From an uncultured Paracoccaceae bacterium (lineage in GTDB: Bacteria; Pseudomonadota; Alphaproteobacteria; Rhodobacterales; Rhodobacteraceae), in contig OY288157.1 in assembly GCA_958439195.1 (NCBI GenBank), forward strand, positions 1 to 64,000: a stretch of DNA of 64,000 bases, in the 5' to 3' direction. Of this stretch, positions 7,695-16,049 are shown one piece after another. The notes under the pieces were generated by a model that saw nothing but the letters and a program-made list of their open reading frames with translations, did no database searches and was not told the origin of the DNA. The position numbers and the translations under genes were made by a program. Positions within the stretch are counted from its first letter, which is position 1; each line of letters starts with the position of its first letter.

Positions 7695-8294
7695 ATGCGG
7701 GTTTTGGCCTTGGGTTCCCTGGTCGCGGTCTGGGCTATGCTGCCGTCTGAGGGCGTGCGGGCAGAAGGACTGACTCTGTCGGGTTCGGGCGTGTCGCGCA
7801 TGGCGATTTTCGAGAAGCAGAAAGACTTGCTGAGCGGCCGATTGGCCAAGCAGTATTCCGGGTCGGAACGCCTGAAACCCAAATCGGAACGGGACGAGGA
7901 CGAGGGCCTGCTTCCGGCCTTTCGGGGCAATTACAAGGGCGAGTTTCTGGAGGTCGCCAAGGCGGCGGCGCGCAAGCACAACATCCCCGAAGACCTGTTC
8001 CTGCGGCTGGTGCAGCAGGAAAGCGGCTGGAACGCAGGCGCGGTCAGCCCGAAGGGCGCAACGGGGCTGGCGCAGTTGATGCCGGATACGGCGCGGCTTT
8101 TGCGAGTGGACATCAACAACCCGGCCGAAAACCTGGATGGCGGGGCGCGTTACTTGCGCATGATGTATGATCGGTTCGGGTCATGGCGGCTGGCACTGGC
8201 TGCGTATAATGCGGGGCCGATGGCGGTTGAAACGCATGACGGCATCCCGCCCTATGCCGAAACCGAGAATTACGTGAAGGCAATCCTTGGGTAG
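7695..8294 (+). CDS. lytic transglycosylase, SLT domain
   Basis: A 199-residue secreted muramidase-like enzyme. A signal peptide (about 1-23, ending GVRA) precedes a charged linker and the SLT/lysozyme-like domain (about 85-195). The catalytic glutamate is Glu109 in LVQQESGWN, followed by the family segments SPKGATGLAQLMPDTA and ALAAYNAGP. It cleaves peptidoglycan to anhydromuropeptides in the periplasm. ATG 7695 is preferred, with AGGA 7 nt upstream; an in-frame GTG at 7680 would only add five residues before the signal peptide. It is followed by a 230-bp palindrome-rich gap facing the convergent ABC ATPase gene. Confidence 0.93.
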   Translation: MRVLALGSLVAVWAMLPSEGVRAEGLTLSGSGVSRMAIFEKQKDLLSGRLAKQYSGSERLKPKSERDEDEGLLPAFRGNYKGEFLEVAKAAARKHNIPEDLFLRLVQQESGWNAGAVSPKGATGLAQLMPDTARLLRVDINNPAENLDGGARYLRMMYDRFGSWRLALAAYNAGPMAVETHDGIPPYAETENYVKAILG

Positions 8295-8320
8295 CCTGCG
8301 TGTCTGACGCGCAGGTAGGG

Positions 8321-8365
8321 GCAAGAATTTTCGAAAATTCTTGCAAAATTCTTCGAAGAATTTTG
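8321..8365. repeat. palindromic doublet, copy 2
   Basis: Same design as 4144-4188. The first palindrome (8321-8344) is GCAAGAATTTTC followed by its exact complement; the second (8344-8365) is CAAAATTCTTC followed by its exact complement, sharing one C. Compared with copy 1, several stem positions differ on both arms at once, so pairing is preserved. It lies 27 bp behind the lytic transglycosylase stop. Confidence 0.8.
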
Positions 8366-8389
8366 GTTCGGTGCGCTGCTCCGCGGGGG

Positions 8390-8434
8390 CGATTTCTGAC
8401 GCAGAAATCGCGCCGGAATTTGGCGCAAATTCCG
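8390..8434. repeat. hairpin pair, copy 1
   Basis: Two short hairpins with 9-bp stems and 3-base loops: CGATTTCTG-ACG-CAGAAATCG (8390-8410) and CGGAATTTG-GCG-CAAATTCCG (8414-8434). The two-hairpin unit recurs at 8484-8527. Confidence 0.75.
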
Positions 8435-8483
8435 CATCACGGGCGGGGGGCAGGTGCGCGACCTTTGTTCCGGGGGCACCCCT

Positions 8484-8527
8484 GTTTTCTGCGCCAGAAA
8501 ACGACGCGGAAATTGCGTCAATTTCCG
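8484..8527. repeat. hairpin pair, copy 2
   Basis: GTTTTCTG-CGC-CAGAAAAC (8484-8502) and CGGAAATTG-CGT-CAATTTCCG (8507-8527). The same order and size as copy 1, with paired arm changes. The second hairpin ends one base from the stop codon of the ABC ATPase gene on the minus strand and may serve as its 3'-end structure. Confidence 0.75.
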
Positions 8528-8528
8528 C

Positions 8529-10616
8529 CTATTCCGCAGCGATCTTGATGACCGGTTCCATTTCGGCCAGCACGTTGTCGGGCAGGTGGCATTTGATCTG
8601 ATGGCCGCCTTCCAGCATCCGCACGGGCGGCACCTCGCGGTCGCACAGCCCGTCTGCGACCTGCGATTTCCAGCGGCAGCGGGTCTGGAACGGGCAGCCG
8701 GGGGGCGGGTTGACGGCAGAGGGGATGTCGCCATCCAGCACGATGCGTTTCTTCTGCACGCGGGTATCAGCGATGGGAACGGCAGAGAGAAGCGCCTCGG
8801 TATACGGATGATAAGGGGGCTGGAACACCTGATCGGTGGTGCCCATTTCGACCACGTGGCCCAGATACATCACCATCACCCTGTCCGACAGGTAGCGCAC
8901 AATGGACAGGTCATGGCTGATGAACAGCAGCGTCGTCTTGTTCTTGCGCTGGATGTCCATGAGCAAGTCGGTCACGGCGGCCTGCACTGAGACATCGAGT
9001 GCAGAGACGGGTTCATCGGCCACCACCACCTTGGCGCCGCCAGCAAAGGCGCGGGCGATGCCGACGCGCTGCTTCTGGCCGCCGGACAATTGCCGCGGCA
9101 TCCGGTCGGCAAAGGCGCGGGGGAGTTTCACAAGGTCGAGGAGTTCCAGCATCCGGGCCTTGCGTTCGTCGTCCGAGTTGCCGAATTTGAAGATTTCCAG
9201 CGCGCGGATGATCTGGCGGCCCACGGTGGATGAGGGGTTGAGCGTGTCGAAGGGATTCTGGAACACCATCTGAAGTTTGGAGATGGTGCCGGTGTCACGC
9301 ATCTGGATCGGCGTGTTTTGGACGTTTTCATCGAACAGCATGATCTGGCCACTGGTGGCGGTTTCCAGCCCCATCAGCACTTTGGCGAAGGTGGATTTGC
9401 CGCAGCCGGATTCCCCCACGATGGCAAGGGTTTCGCCTTCATGCGCCTCGAAGCTGAGGGTTTCGTTGGCCTTGACGACCTTGCCCACGCCGCCGCCGAA
9501 GGCGGAGCCGGAGACGGAATAGTATTTCTTGAGATCGTCGAGTTTCAGGACGACGCGGCCGATGGGCGTTTTTTCCACCACCTTGGCGGCGGCGAGGGGG
9601 GCGTTCCAATCAATCTCGGTGGAGCGGATGCAGCGGGTTTCGTGCCGGTCATCGCCCGGCACCTGCACCATGGGGATGTCCTGCGCATTGCAGCGGCCAT
9701 CGGTGAAATAATCGCAACGCGGGCCGAAATTGCACCCCGCGGGGCGTTCATGCGGCAGCGGGAAGTTGCCGGGAATGGCGACCAGCGGACGAGAGTTCTT
9801 GTCCGCGCCGGGCAGCGGGATGGAACGGAACAGCGCCTGCGTATAGGGGTGGCGCATCTTGTCGAACACCTGTTCGACATTGCCGGTCTCTACCGCTTCG
9901 CCGGAATACATCACGCAGAGCCGGTCGCAGACATCAAGGACAAGGCCGAGGTTGTGGCTGATGAACAGCATGGAGGTGCCGTATTTGGTGCCCAGCTCCT
10001 TGACCAGATCGACGATGCCTGCCTCGACCGTCACATCCAGCGCGGTGGTGGGTTCATCAAGGATCAGAAGCGCGGGCTTCGACATCAGTGCCATCGCAAT
10101 GACGATGCGCTGCTGCTGACCGCCGGACAACTGGTGCGGATAGGCGTTGATGATGCGGTCGGGATCGGGCAGGCGGACATCGGCCACGATCTGGCGGGCG
10201 AGTTTCCAGGCGGCTTCCTTGGCCATGCCCTGGTGGATCATCGGCACTTCGGCCAGTTGGGCGCCGATCTTCATCGCCGGGTTCAGCGAGGCCATCGGTT
10301 CCTGATAGATCATGGCGATTTCAGAGCCGCGGATCTTGCGCAGCTCTTCATCTTCCATGTTCGTCAGATCGCGGCCCTTGAACCGGATGGAGCCTCCCGT
10401 GATGCGGCCGTTCTTGCCAAGATAGCGCATGACGGCGAGGGCCACGGTGGATTTGCCGCAGCCGGATTCGCCGACGAGGCCCATCGCTTCGCCTGCCATC
10501 ACCGTGCAGGAGAAATCCATCACGGCGGGAATTTCGCGCAGGCGGGTGAAGAAGGAGATCGAGAGGTTCTCGATTTCCAGGATGGGTTTGGACGAATCCC
10601 AGGTGGTGTCAGACAT
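8529..10616 (-). CDS. dipeptide/oligopeptide ABC transporter, fused DppD-DppF type ATPases
   Basis: A 695-residue protein with two complete ABC ATPase units in tandem. Unit 1: Walker A GESGCGKST (49-57), signature LSGGQ (163-167), Walker B LLILDEPT (183-190). Unit 2: Walker A (401-409), LSGGQ (510-514), Walker B VVVADEPV. Each unit ends with the oligopeptide-transporter C-terminal extension rich in cysteine (Cys295, 301, 309, 329; and 641, 647, 658, 676). It energises import by the permeases encoded upstream (10718-12982). Most Opp/Dpp systems use two separate ATPase genes; the fused form is also common in alphaproteobacteria. It is the last gene of the transport operon, followed by hairpins. 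Confidence 0.95.
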   Translation of the reverse strand: MSDTTWDSSKPILEIENLSISFFTRLREIPAVMDFSCTVMAGEAMGLVGESGCGKSTVALAVMRYLGKNGRITGGSIRFKGRDLTNMEDEELRKIRGSEIAMIYQEPMASLNPAMKIGAQLAEVPMIHQGMAKEAAWKLARQIVADVRLPDPDRIINAYPHQLSGGQQQRIVIAMALMSKPALLILDEPTTALDVTVEAGIVDLVKELGTKYGTSMLFISHNLGLVLDVCDRLCVMYSGEAVETGNVEQVFDKMRHPYTQALFRSIPLPGADKNSRPLVAIPGNFPLPHERPAGCNFGPRCDYFTDGRCNAQDIPMVQVPGDDRHETRCIRSTEIDWNAPLAAAKVVEKTPIGRVVLKLDDLKKYYSVSGSAFGGGVGKVVKANETLSFEAHEGETLAIVGESGCGKSTFAKVLMGLETATSGQIMLFDENVQNTPIQMRDTGTISKLQMVFQNPFDTLNPSSTVGRQIIRALEIFKFGNSDDERKARMLELLDLVKLPRAFADRMPRQLSGGQKQRVGIARAFAGGAKVVVADEPVSALDVSVQAAVTDLLMDIQRKNKTTLLFISHDLSIVRYLSDRVMVMYLGHVVEMGTTDQVFQPPYHPYTEALLSAVPIADTRVQKKRIVLDGDIPSAVNPPPGCPFQTRCRWKSQVADGLCDREVPPVRMLEGGHQIKCHLPDNVLAEMEPVIKIAAE

Positions 10617-10646
10617 GGCGGCCTCGCGCGGGTGGAGGGTGCGGGA

Positions 10647-10700
10647 CCGGGGGTTTCACACCCCCGGACCCCCGTGGGATATTTTGGAACAGATGAAGGG
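10647..10700. repeat. dispersed repeat: GC hairpin plus GGATATTT...AGATGAAG tail
   Basis: Hairpin CCGGGGG-TTTCACA-CCCCCGG (10647-10667), then ACCCCCGTGGGATATTTT and GGAACAGATGAAGGG. It lies between the ATPase and permease genes inside the transporter operon. The tail recurs as GGGTATTTTTGCCAAGATGAAG at 44291-44312 and in shorter forms at 46935 and 58334. Confidence 0.7.
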
Positions 10701-10717
10701 CAGCGGATGCGACATGT

Positions 10718-11884
10718 TCAGTCCTTCATGCTTTCTTCGCGCAATCCGTCGGCCAGCAGGTTGAGGCCGAGGACAAGCGACATGAGGGCGAAGGCGGGGA
10801 CGACCGCCGGATGGGGGGCGATGGCCAGCAGGCGGCGGCCATAGTTGATGGTGCTGCCCCAGTCGGGGGATTCGGGCGTAACGCCAAGGCCGAAGAAGCC
10901 GAGCGTGCCCAGAAGGATGGTGGTATAGCCGATGCGCAGGCAGAAATCGACGATCAGCGGGCCGCGGGCGTTGGGCAGGATTTCCCACAGCATGATAAAC
11001 CACGGGCCTTCGCCGCGGGTTTGGCCTGCGGCGACGTAGTCGCGGGTCTTGATGTCCATCACCATGCCGCGAACGATGCGGAACACGCCGGGGGAGTTCA
11101 CGAAGACGACCGAGACGAAGACGTTGAGCATGTTCGGGTCCATCGACCAGACGCCAAGGGGATCGGCGTTGAAGGCGAGGCCGGAATAGGCCCAGAGGCC
11201 GAAGAGGAGGGTGAGGCCGACGTACAGGTTGCGCTTGGGCGGCGAGGTGAAGAAGCGCGCGTTCAACAGAAGGGTCAGGAAGATGACCGGGAAGATGAAC
11301 AGGATCGCCGCCAGCACGATGGGGATGCCGGTCACGCGAATTTCAGGTGTGACGAGCAGGTAGAACAGCAGGATCACCGGGAAGGCGAGGACGAGGTTGG
11401 AGATGAAGCTGATCACCGTGTCCAGCTTGCCGCCCAGATAGCCGGCAGGCAGGCCCAAGGTGATACCCACCATGAAGGCGATGACGGTGGCGGCGGGGGC
11501 GATTTTCAGCACCTCACGCGCGCCCATGACCATGCGGCTGAAGACGTCGCGGGCAAGGTGGTCGCCGCCCAGGAGGTAATAGGGATAGGCGCCTTCGACC
11601 GCATCCTTGACCGGGCTGCCGGGGATGATGTTCTTCATGCCCGACAGTTGGCCCAGCGGATCATGGGTGATGATCCAGTCGGCGAAGATGGCGGTAAAGA
11701 CCCAGAACATCACGAGGCCAAAGCCCGTCATCCCGACGGGGCTGTCGAAGATGCGGCCGTATAGGCCAAGGCGGCGCTTGTAGCGCATCGACAGGGCGAA
11801 GGTGGCGATCAGGGCCACCCAGACGGGCAGGAGCTGCGCTGCGATGCGCAGAAAGATCGAGCCCCAGGAAAGTGCGTCGTCCAT
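10718..11884 (-). CDS. peptide-type ABC transporter permease (DppC/OppC family)
   Basis: A 388-residue inner-membrane permease. It begins with an N-terminal membrane helix (about 13-32), has a further OppC-type segment (about 54-70), and then the binding-protein-dependent transport core with the ATPase-coupling EAA loop region (GQTRGEGPWFIMLWEILPNA, about 290). It is longer than the usual 290-310 residue DppC because of an insertion of hydrophobic sequence (about 175-230). It lies 12 bp downstream of the DppB-type permease gene and upstream of the fused ATPase. Substrate class is peptide or a peptide-like compound by family only. Confidence 0.93.
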   Translation of the reverse strand: MDDALSWGSIFLRIAAQLLPVWVALIATFALSMRYKRRLGLYGRIFDSPVGMTGFGLVMFWVFTAIFADWIITHDPLGQLSGMKNIIPGSPVKDAVEGAYPYYLLGGDHLARDVFSRMVMGAREVLKIAPAATVIAFMVGITLGLPAGYLGGKLDTVISFISNLVLAFPVILLFYLLVTPEIRVTGIPIVLAAILFIFPVIFLTLLLNARFFTSPPKRNLYVGLTLLFGLWAYSGLAFNADPLGVWSMDPNMLNVFVSVVFVNSPGVFRIVRGMVMDIKTRDYVAAGQTRGEGPWFIMLWEILPNARGPLIVDFCLRIGYTTILLGTLGFFGLGVTPESPDWGSTINYGRRLLAIAPHPAVVPAFALMSLVLGLNLLADGLREESMKD

Positions 11885-11896
11885 GCTTGGCTTACC

Positions 11897-12982
11897 TTAC
11901 GCGAGGCGGATGCGGGGATTGAGGAAGACGTAGCCGATATCTGAAATCAACTGCGTCACGAGGACAACGAAAACCGCAACAACCGAACAGGCAAGCAGGG
12001 TGTCGATGTCGTTGTTGCCGGCAGCCTGCACGAGCGTCCAGCCGAAGCCTTTGTAATTGAACAGCGTTTCCACGATGACGACGCCGTTCAGAAGCCACGG
12101 AAATTGCAGCATGATCACCGTAAAGGGCGCGATCAGCGCATTGCGGAGTGCGTGGCGCATGACAACCTGGCGGAAGCCCACGCCTTTGAGCCGGGCGGTG
12201 CGGATGTATTGCTGGGTCATCACTTCGGTCATCGAGGCGCGGGTCATGCGGGCGATGTAGCCGATGCCATAAAGCGCGATGGTCATCACCGGCAGGAAGA
12301 AGTTCCAGAAGGTGATGTCGTCCATTGCCGAGGTGGCGGTGCCGGGGAAGAGCGTCTTGCCGGAAATCCAGCCCGCATCGGCGAGGATGGGCGAGATGCC
12401 CGCTGTGGCAGACGCGAGGAGGGCAATGAGGATCACGCCCGAGACATATTCCGGTGTGGCGGTGGTGGTGATGGCCACGGTGGAGAGGATGCGGTCGGTG
12501 CGGCTGCCTTCGCGCATGCCCGACAGCACGCCAAGGAGCAGTGAGGCGGGGACCATGACGATCATCACCCACAGCATCAGCCAGCCGGTGGCGCCCAGCG
12601 AGCGGGCCAGCACCTCTGTCACCGGTTGCTTGAATACGGTGGAAAAACCCCAGTTGCCTTGCAGGATGCCGCAGAAGCGGGCGGCGGTGGCGGCGTCCTG
12701 GCCGTTTGCGATGCAGCGGCCCCGGATGGTGCCATCTTCATCCGTCAGGGTCCAGCCGGGCATGACACCCAGCCATTCGCCATAGCGCACAAAGACCGAC
12801 CCGCCATAGCCGTTCCGTTCCAGCCAGCTTGCCACGGCGTCATCTGCCATTCGGACCGAGGCTTCGGATTTCGCCAGCTTTTCAAGGTTGGGCGGCAGGT
12901 TCGTCATGTAAAAGACGATGAAGGTAAGCGCGATGGCGGTCAGGATCATGACGCCGATACGCCGCAGCACGAAAAGGAGCAT
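11897..12982 (-). CDS. peptide-type ABC transporter permease (DppB/OppB family)
   Basis: A 361-residue permease beginning MLLFVLRRIGVMILTAIALTFIVFYMTNLPPN, the typical DppB N-terminal helix. The conserved coupling segment reads TARLKGVGFRQVVMRHALRNAL (split here as TARLKGVGF and RQVVMRHALRNAL). A periplasmic stretch of about 60 residues with two cysteines (GRCIANGQDAATAARFCG) between the first two membrane helices is longer than in many DppB proteins. It is the first permease gene after the binding protein, separated from it by a 130-bp gap with a strong hairpin, and forms the channel with the DppC-type partner. Confidence 0.93.
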   Translation of the reverse strand: MLLFVLRRIGVMILTAIALTFIVFYMTNLPPNLEKLAKSEASVRMADDAVASWLERNGYGGSVFVRYGEWLGVMPGWTLTDEDGTIRGRCIANGQDAATAARFCGILQGNWGFSTVFKQPVTEVLARSLGATGWLMLWVMIVMVPASLLLGVLSGMREGSRTDRILSTVAITTTATPEYVSGVILIALLASATAGISPILADAGWISGKTLFPGTATSAMDDITFWNFFLPVMTIALYGIGYIARMTRASMTEVMTQQYIRTARLKGVGFRQVVMRHALRNALIAPFTVIMLQFPWLLNGVVIVETLFNYKGFGWTLVQAAGNNDIDTLLACSVVAVFVVLVTQLISDIGYVFLNPRIRLA

Positions 12983-13066
12983 GGCTCATCCTTTCCCGGT
13001 CATGGGATCACAGGCAGAGGGAATGGGATATTTGGGGTGCAAACCCCCCGTGGCGCGATAAGGGCC

Positions 13067-13092
13067 GTGCGCGCGGTCGAAGCCGCGCGCAC
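13067..13092 (-). terminator. intra-operon hairpin behind the binding-protein gene
   Basis: Perfect 10-bp stem GTGCGCGCGG/CCGCGCGCAC with the loop TCGAAG and no T-run on the minus strand. It lies 20 bp behind the stop of the substrate-binding protein gene and before the permease genes. Likely a processing/stabilising or partial-termination structure that lets the binding protein be made in excess. Confidence 0.7.
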
Positions 13093-13112
13093 GTCTGACG
13101 TCATTGCGTGGA

Positions 13113-14762
13113 TCACGCGGCCGCGATCGACCACTTGTAATGGTGGTGTTCAAAGGTGGCGTGCATGTCGGCGCCTTTCACCTTTGGGTCGAAGTGGCGG
13201 TAGATCGAGCGCCAGTAGGGCTGCACCATGACGCCCTGTTCCTGCATGATCTCTTCCAGCCGCTTCATCACCTCGGACCGGGCCTTGGCATCGGCGATGG
13301 ACAGGGCCTTTGCCAGTTCGCTGTCGAATTCCGCGTTCGAGAAGGCGGCTTCGTTCCAGGCTTCGCCCGAACGGTAGGCGAGGGCGAGGATCTGCACGCC
13401 AAGCGGACGCATGTTCCATTCGGTGGCCGAGAACGGGTATTTCAGCCAGTCGTTCCAGAAGGTGGACCCCGGAAGCACCGTGCGCTTGATGTTGATGCCG
13501 GCATCGCGGATCTGCGCGGCGACGGCGTCGCAGGTTGCGGCCTGCCAGCTGTCATCGAGCGAGATCAGTTCGAATTCGAAATCGGACATCCCGGCCGCGT
13601 CGATCGCTGCCTTGCCGGCGGCCGGATCGGGCGTCAGCGGGGGCAGGGCGTAGTATTCGGGATGGATCGGGCAGACGTGGTGGTTTTCCGCCACGGTGCC
13701 GAGGTTGGAGTAACCGAGTTCGAGAACGACATTGTTGTCGACACATTTGATCAGGCCGGTCCGGACATTGACGTCCTTGTATTCCTCGGCCAACTGGTTG
13801 AAGCGCACGGCGATTGTCGAGGCGGTGACGGCTTCGGATTTGGTCCAGCCCAGCGAATCGAACTGTTCGATGAATTCGCCGGTCGATTGGTAGGTGGCAT
13901 CCAATTCGCCCGCCGCAGCGGCGTTGACTTCGGCCGACGGGTCGGTGCCAAGGTCGGTGTATTCGATGCGGTCAAGATACGGGCCACCATAGACGGCGGT
14001 GCCCCACCAGGTGTGATCGGCGTTCTTTACCAGATGGGCGCGGACGCCCACTTCGACCGTTTCAGGCAGGAAGGGACCGGTGCCGGGCGAGGTGGTGGGA
14101 TCACCGTTGTCATAGGATTTGTGGACAACCGCGGCAGGGTAATCCGCCAGACCGGCGATCAGGGTGACATCCGGCGCGCTGAGCGACAGTTTCACCGTCA
14201 GCGGATCGACGACGGAGACCGCGCCTTCGCGCAGGGTCTTTGCTTCGGCATCGACCAGATTGGTGATGCGGCCCGGCATGGAGTTGCCTTCGACCGAGGC
14301 ATCGCCCCAACGCTGGAAGTTGTGCAGCACGTCATCGGCGGTGAAATCGTCGCCGTTGTTCCATTTCACGCCGGGGCGCACCTTGAGGGTGTATTCCGTG
14401 GCGTCGGCGTTTGATTCCCACGATTCCAGCAGCATGCCGCGGATCGAGCCGTCATTGTTGTATTCGACAAGGTATTCCAGCCAGCCGCGGGTGACGTTGG
14501 CGATCTGCGACCAGTCGGCGGTGCGCGGGTCTTTCAGCGCCTTGATTTCCATCGACATGCGCAGCGTGCCGCCCATTGCGGGCGTGTCCTGTGCCAGTGC
14601 CGGGGCATCCATGCCGATCAGAGCATAGGCGGCGGCGGCAGATACACCCAGCGCGGTGGTGCGGGACAGAAATTCGCGGCGGGACAATTGGCCCTGACGC
14701 ACTTCACTCGCATACATGACGGCCGCCGGATGCAAAGTGGCGGTTTCCAGAGTGTCTTTCAT
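13113..14762 (-). CDS. Tat-exported solute-binding protein, family 5 (SBP_bac_5)
   Basis: A 549-residue periplasmic binding protein for peptides or related ligands. It carries a twin-arginine signal (LSRREFLSRTTALGVSA, residues 26-42; probable cleavage after AQ58), preceded by an unusually long N-terminal leader of about 26 residues. The SBP_bac_5 core is recognisable, for example VKPGVKWNNGDDFTADDVL-type sequence near residues 125-145. First gene of the operon binding protein-DppB-DppC-fused ATPase. An AGGGAG ribosome-binding site precedes ATG 14762. In the 255-bp upstream gap a TTGACG (minus strand, 14917-14922) could be a -35 element, without a convincing -10. No other feature is seen in the gap. 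Confidence 0.94.
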   Translation of the reverse strand: MKDTLETATLHPAAVMYASEVRQGQLSRREFLSRTTALGVSAAAAYALIGMDAPALAQDTPAMGGTLRMSMEIKALKDPRTADWSQIANVTRGWLEYLVEYNNDGSIRGMLLESWESNADATEYTLKVRPGVKWNNGDDFTADDVLHNFQRWGDASVEGNSMPGRITNLVDAEAKTLREGAVSVVDPLTVKLSLSAPDVTLIAGLADYPAAVVHKSYDNGDPTTSPGTGPFLPETVEVGVRAHLVKNADHTWWGTAVYGGPYLDRIEYTDLGTDPSAEVNAAAAGELDATYQSTGEFIEQFDSLGWTKSEAVTASTIAVRFNQLAEEYKDVNVRTGLIKCVDNNVVLELGYSNLGTVAENHHVCPIHPEYYALPPLTPDPAAGKAAIDAAGMSDFEFELISLDDSWQAATCDAVAAQIRDAGINIKRTVLPGSTFWNDWLKYPFSATEWNMRPLGVQILALAYRSGEAWNEAAFSNAEFDSELAKALSIADAKARSEVMKRLEEIMQEQGVMVQPYWRSIYRHFDPKVKGADMHATFEHHHYKWSIAAA

Positions 14763-15017
14763 TGTGGTCTCCCTGACGTGGCGTTTGCTTCTTGTTATGT
14801 CGGTTTCGCGCCCCGGTTGTTTGGGTTGATCCGCCGCCCCGCCGTGAACGGGAAGGCAAAATCAGGCCGAGGACGCGCCCCTTGGCAAAGCCAATAGCGC
14901 ATCTTTTTCGACCATACGTCAACGCTTGGATTCGCCGGAACGGAGCCTGTTTACGACAGAAAGGCGGCGTTTTCCACCCTTGGGGCGACACATGGCCGTG
15001 GCGGATGGGGCGAAGGG

Positions 15018-15839
15018 TCAGACAGAGCGGCGGAATTCGGTGGGCGACTTGCCTGTCAGGTGCTGAAACGCGCGGGTGAAATAGGCGGCCGAGGTGAAGC
15101 CAAGGCTGGTGCCGATCTGGCCCACCGGCATCCGGGTTTCCGCCAGCAGGCGGCGGGCTTCGAAAATGCGGCGGTCTTGCAGGATGGTGATGGCAGACCG
15201 ACCGCAGGCCTGACGGCAGCAGCGCGACAGGTGGGTGGGCGTGACGCCAAGCGCGGCGGCAAAGTCGCCAACCCCGGCGCCGCTGCGGAAATCACGTTCG
15301 ATCAGGGCGGTGTAGCGCGCGACAAGGCGGCGGGCGGCATCGGGTTTGCCCTGTTCCGGCGCGGCCTTAGCGACCTGACGTTCCAGCCAGACACCCAAGA
15401 GGCCAAGATAGTGCCGCGTCGCGCGTTCATGGGCGGGGCTGTCGGAATTCATTTCGCGCAGGATCATGTCGAGGATGACATTCGCCTCTTGCTGGGCATG
15501 CACCTCGCGGATGCGGAGAAAGTGCGGCGATGCGGGCAGAGGAATGGCGCTGTCCTTGCCGAAGAAGACGGCATTGCCAAAGACCTGCGGCCCCACCTCG
15601 AATCCGTGCATCACCCCGGCGGGAATGAACACGGCGGTATGGGCGGTATAGCCGCGGGTGACGCCAGCAAGGGTTATGCGGCCCTGACCTTTGGTGAACC
15701 ACAGCAACATCGGTTCGGAAATGGCGCGCATCGCTTCGACCCGCCAGCGGCCACCGGCGGCAAGCCGAGGAATCGCGACAAGGCGGGGTTCCCCGCCAGC
15801 CACTCCGTTCAGGGCCGCTGTCTGGTTTTGGTCGGGCAT
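15018..15839 (-). CDS. AraC-family transcriptional regulator
   Basis: A 273-residue regulator. The N-terminal half is a cupin-like ligand domain (about 20-110, with LLWFTKGQGRITLAG and IPAGVMHGFEV), and the C-terminal half holds the two AraC helix-turn-helix motifs (about 185-270), ending with the signature GFTSAAYFTRAFQHLTGKSP. The start is ATG 15839 (MPDQNQ); the frame is open further upstream but that sequence covers the tandem repeat behind miaA and has no coding character. It lies upstream of the peptide-transporter operon on the same strand with 255 bp between, so it may regulate that operon, but this is inferred from position. Confidence 0.9.
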   Translation of the reverse strand: MPDQNQTAALNGVAGGEPRLVAIPRLAAGGRWRVEAMRAISEPMLLWFTKGQGRITLAGVTRGYTAHTAVFIPAGVMHGFEVGPQVFGNAVFFGKDSAIPLPASPHFLRIREVHAQQEANVILDMILREMNSDSPAHERATRHYLGLLGVWLERQVAKAAPEQGKPDAARRLVARYTALIERDFRSGAGVGDFAAALGVTPTHLSRCCRQACGRSAITILQDRRIFEARRLLAETRMPVGQIGTSLGFTSAAYFTRAFQHLTGKSPTEFRRSV

Positions 15840-16001
15840 GGATGGGCTTCCATCGTGTCGTTGGCGAATCATAGCCCTGTGATTGCAACGAACCCAAGCG
15901 AAAAGATGGCAAAACACGGGAGTTATCCACAAGGCATTTGCAGATTGTTGATAACCTTGGGTTGTTGCCGTTTTGCGGCAGGTCGGGTGTGGGCTGATTT
16001 C

Positions 16002-16049
16002 GGCGGGGATCAGGGCGGGGATCAGGGCGGGGATCGGGGCAGGGATCAG
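16002..16049. repeat. 12-bp tandem repeat, four units
   Basis: GGCGGGGATCAG twice (16002, 16014), then GGCGGGGATCGG (16026) and GGCAGGGATCAG (16038). The array overlaps the miaA stop codon (16046-16048). Its translation in one frame reads as repeated LIPA, which I regard as incidental. Confidence 0.85.

Noticed and set aside
8390..8527. Possible CRISPR array
   Set aside because: Only two imperfect hairpin pairs with no regular spacers or cas genes; units are palindromes, not direct repeats separated by unique spacers.
9318..10844. 508-codon open frame opposite the ABC ATPase gene
   Set aside because: The opposite strand encodes two clear ABC ATPase units; this translation is compositionally odd and has no motif.
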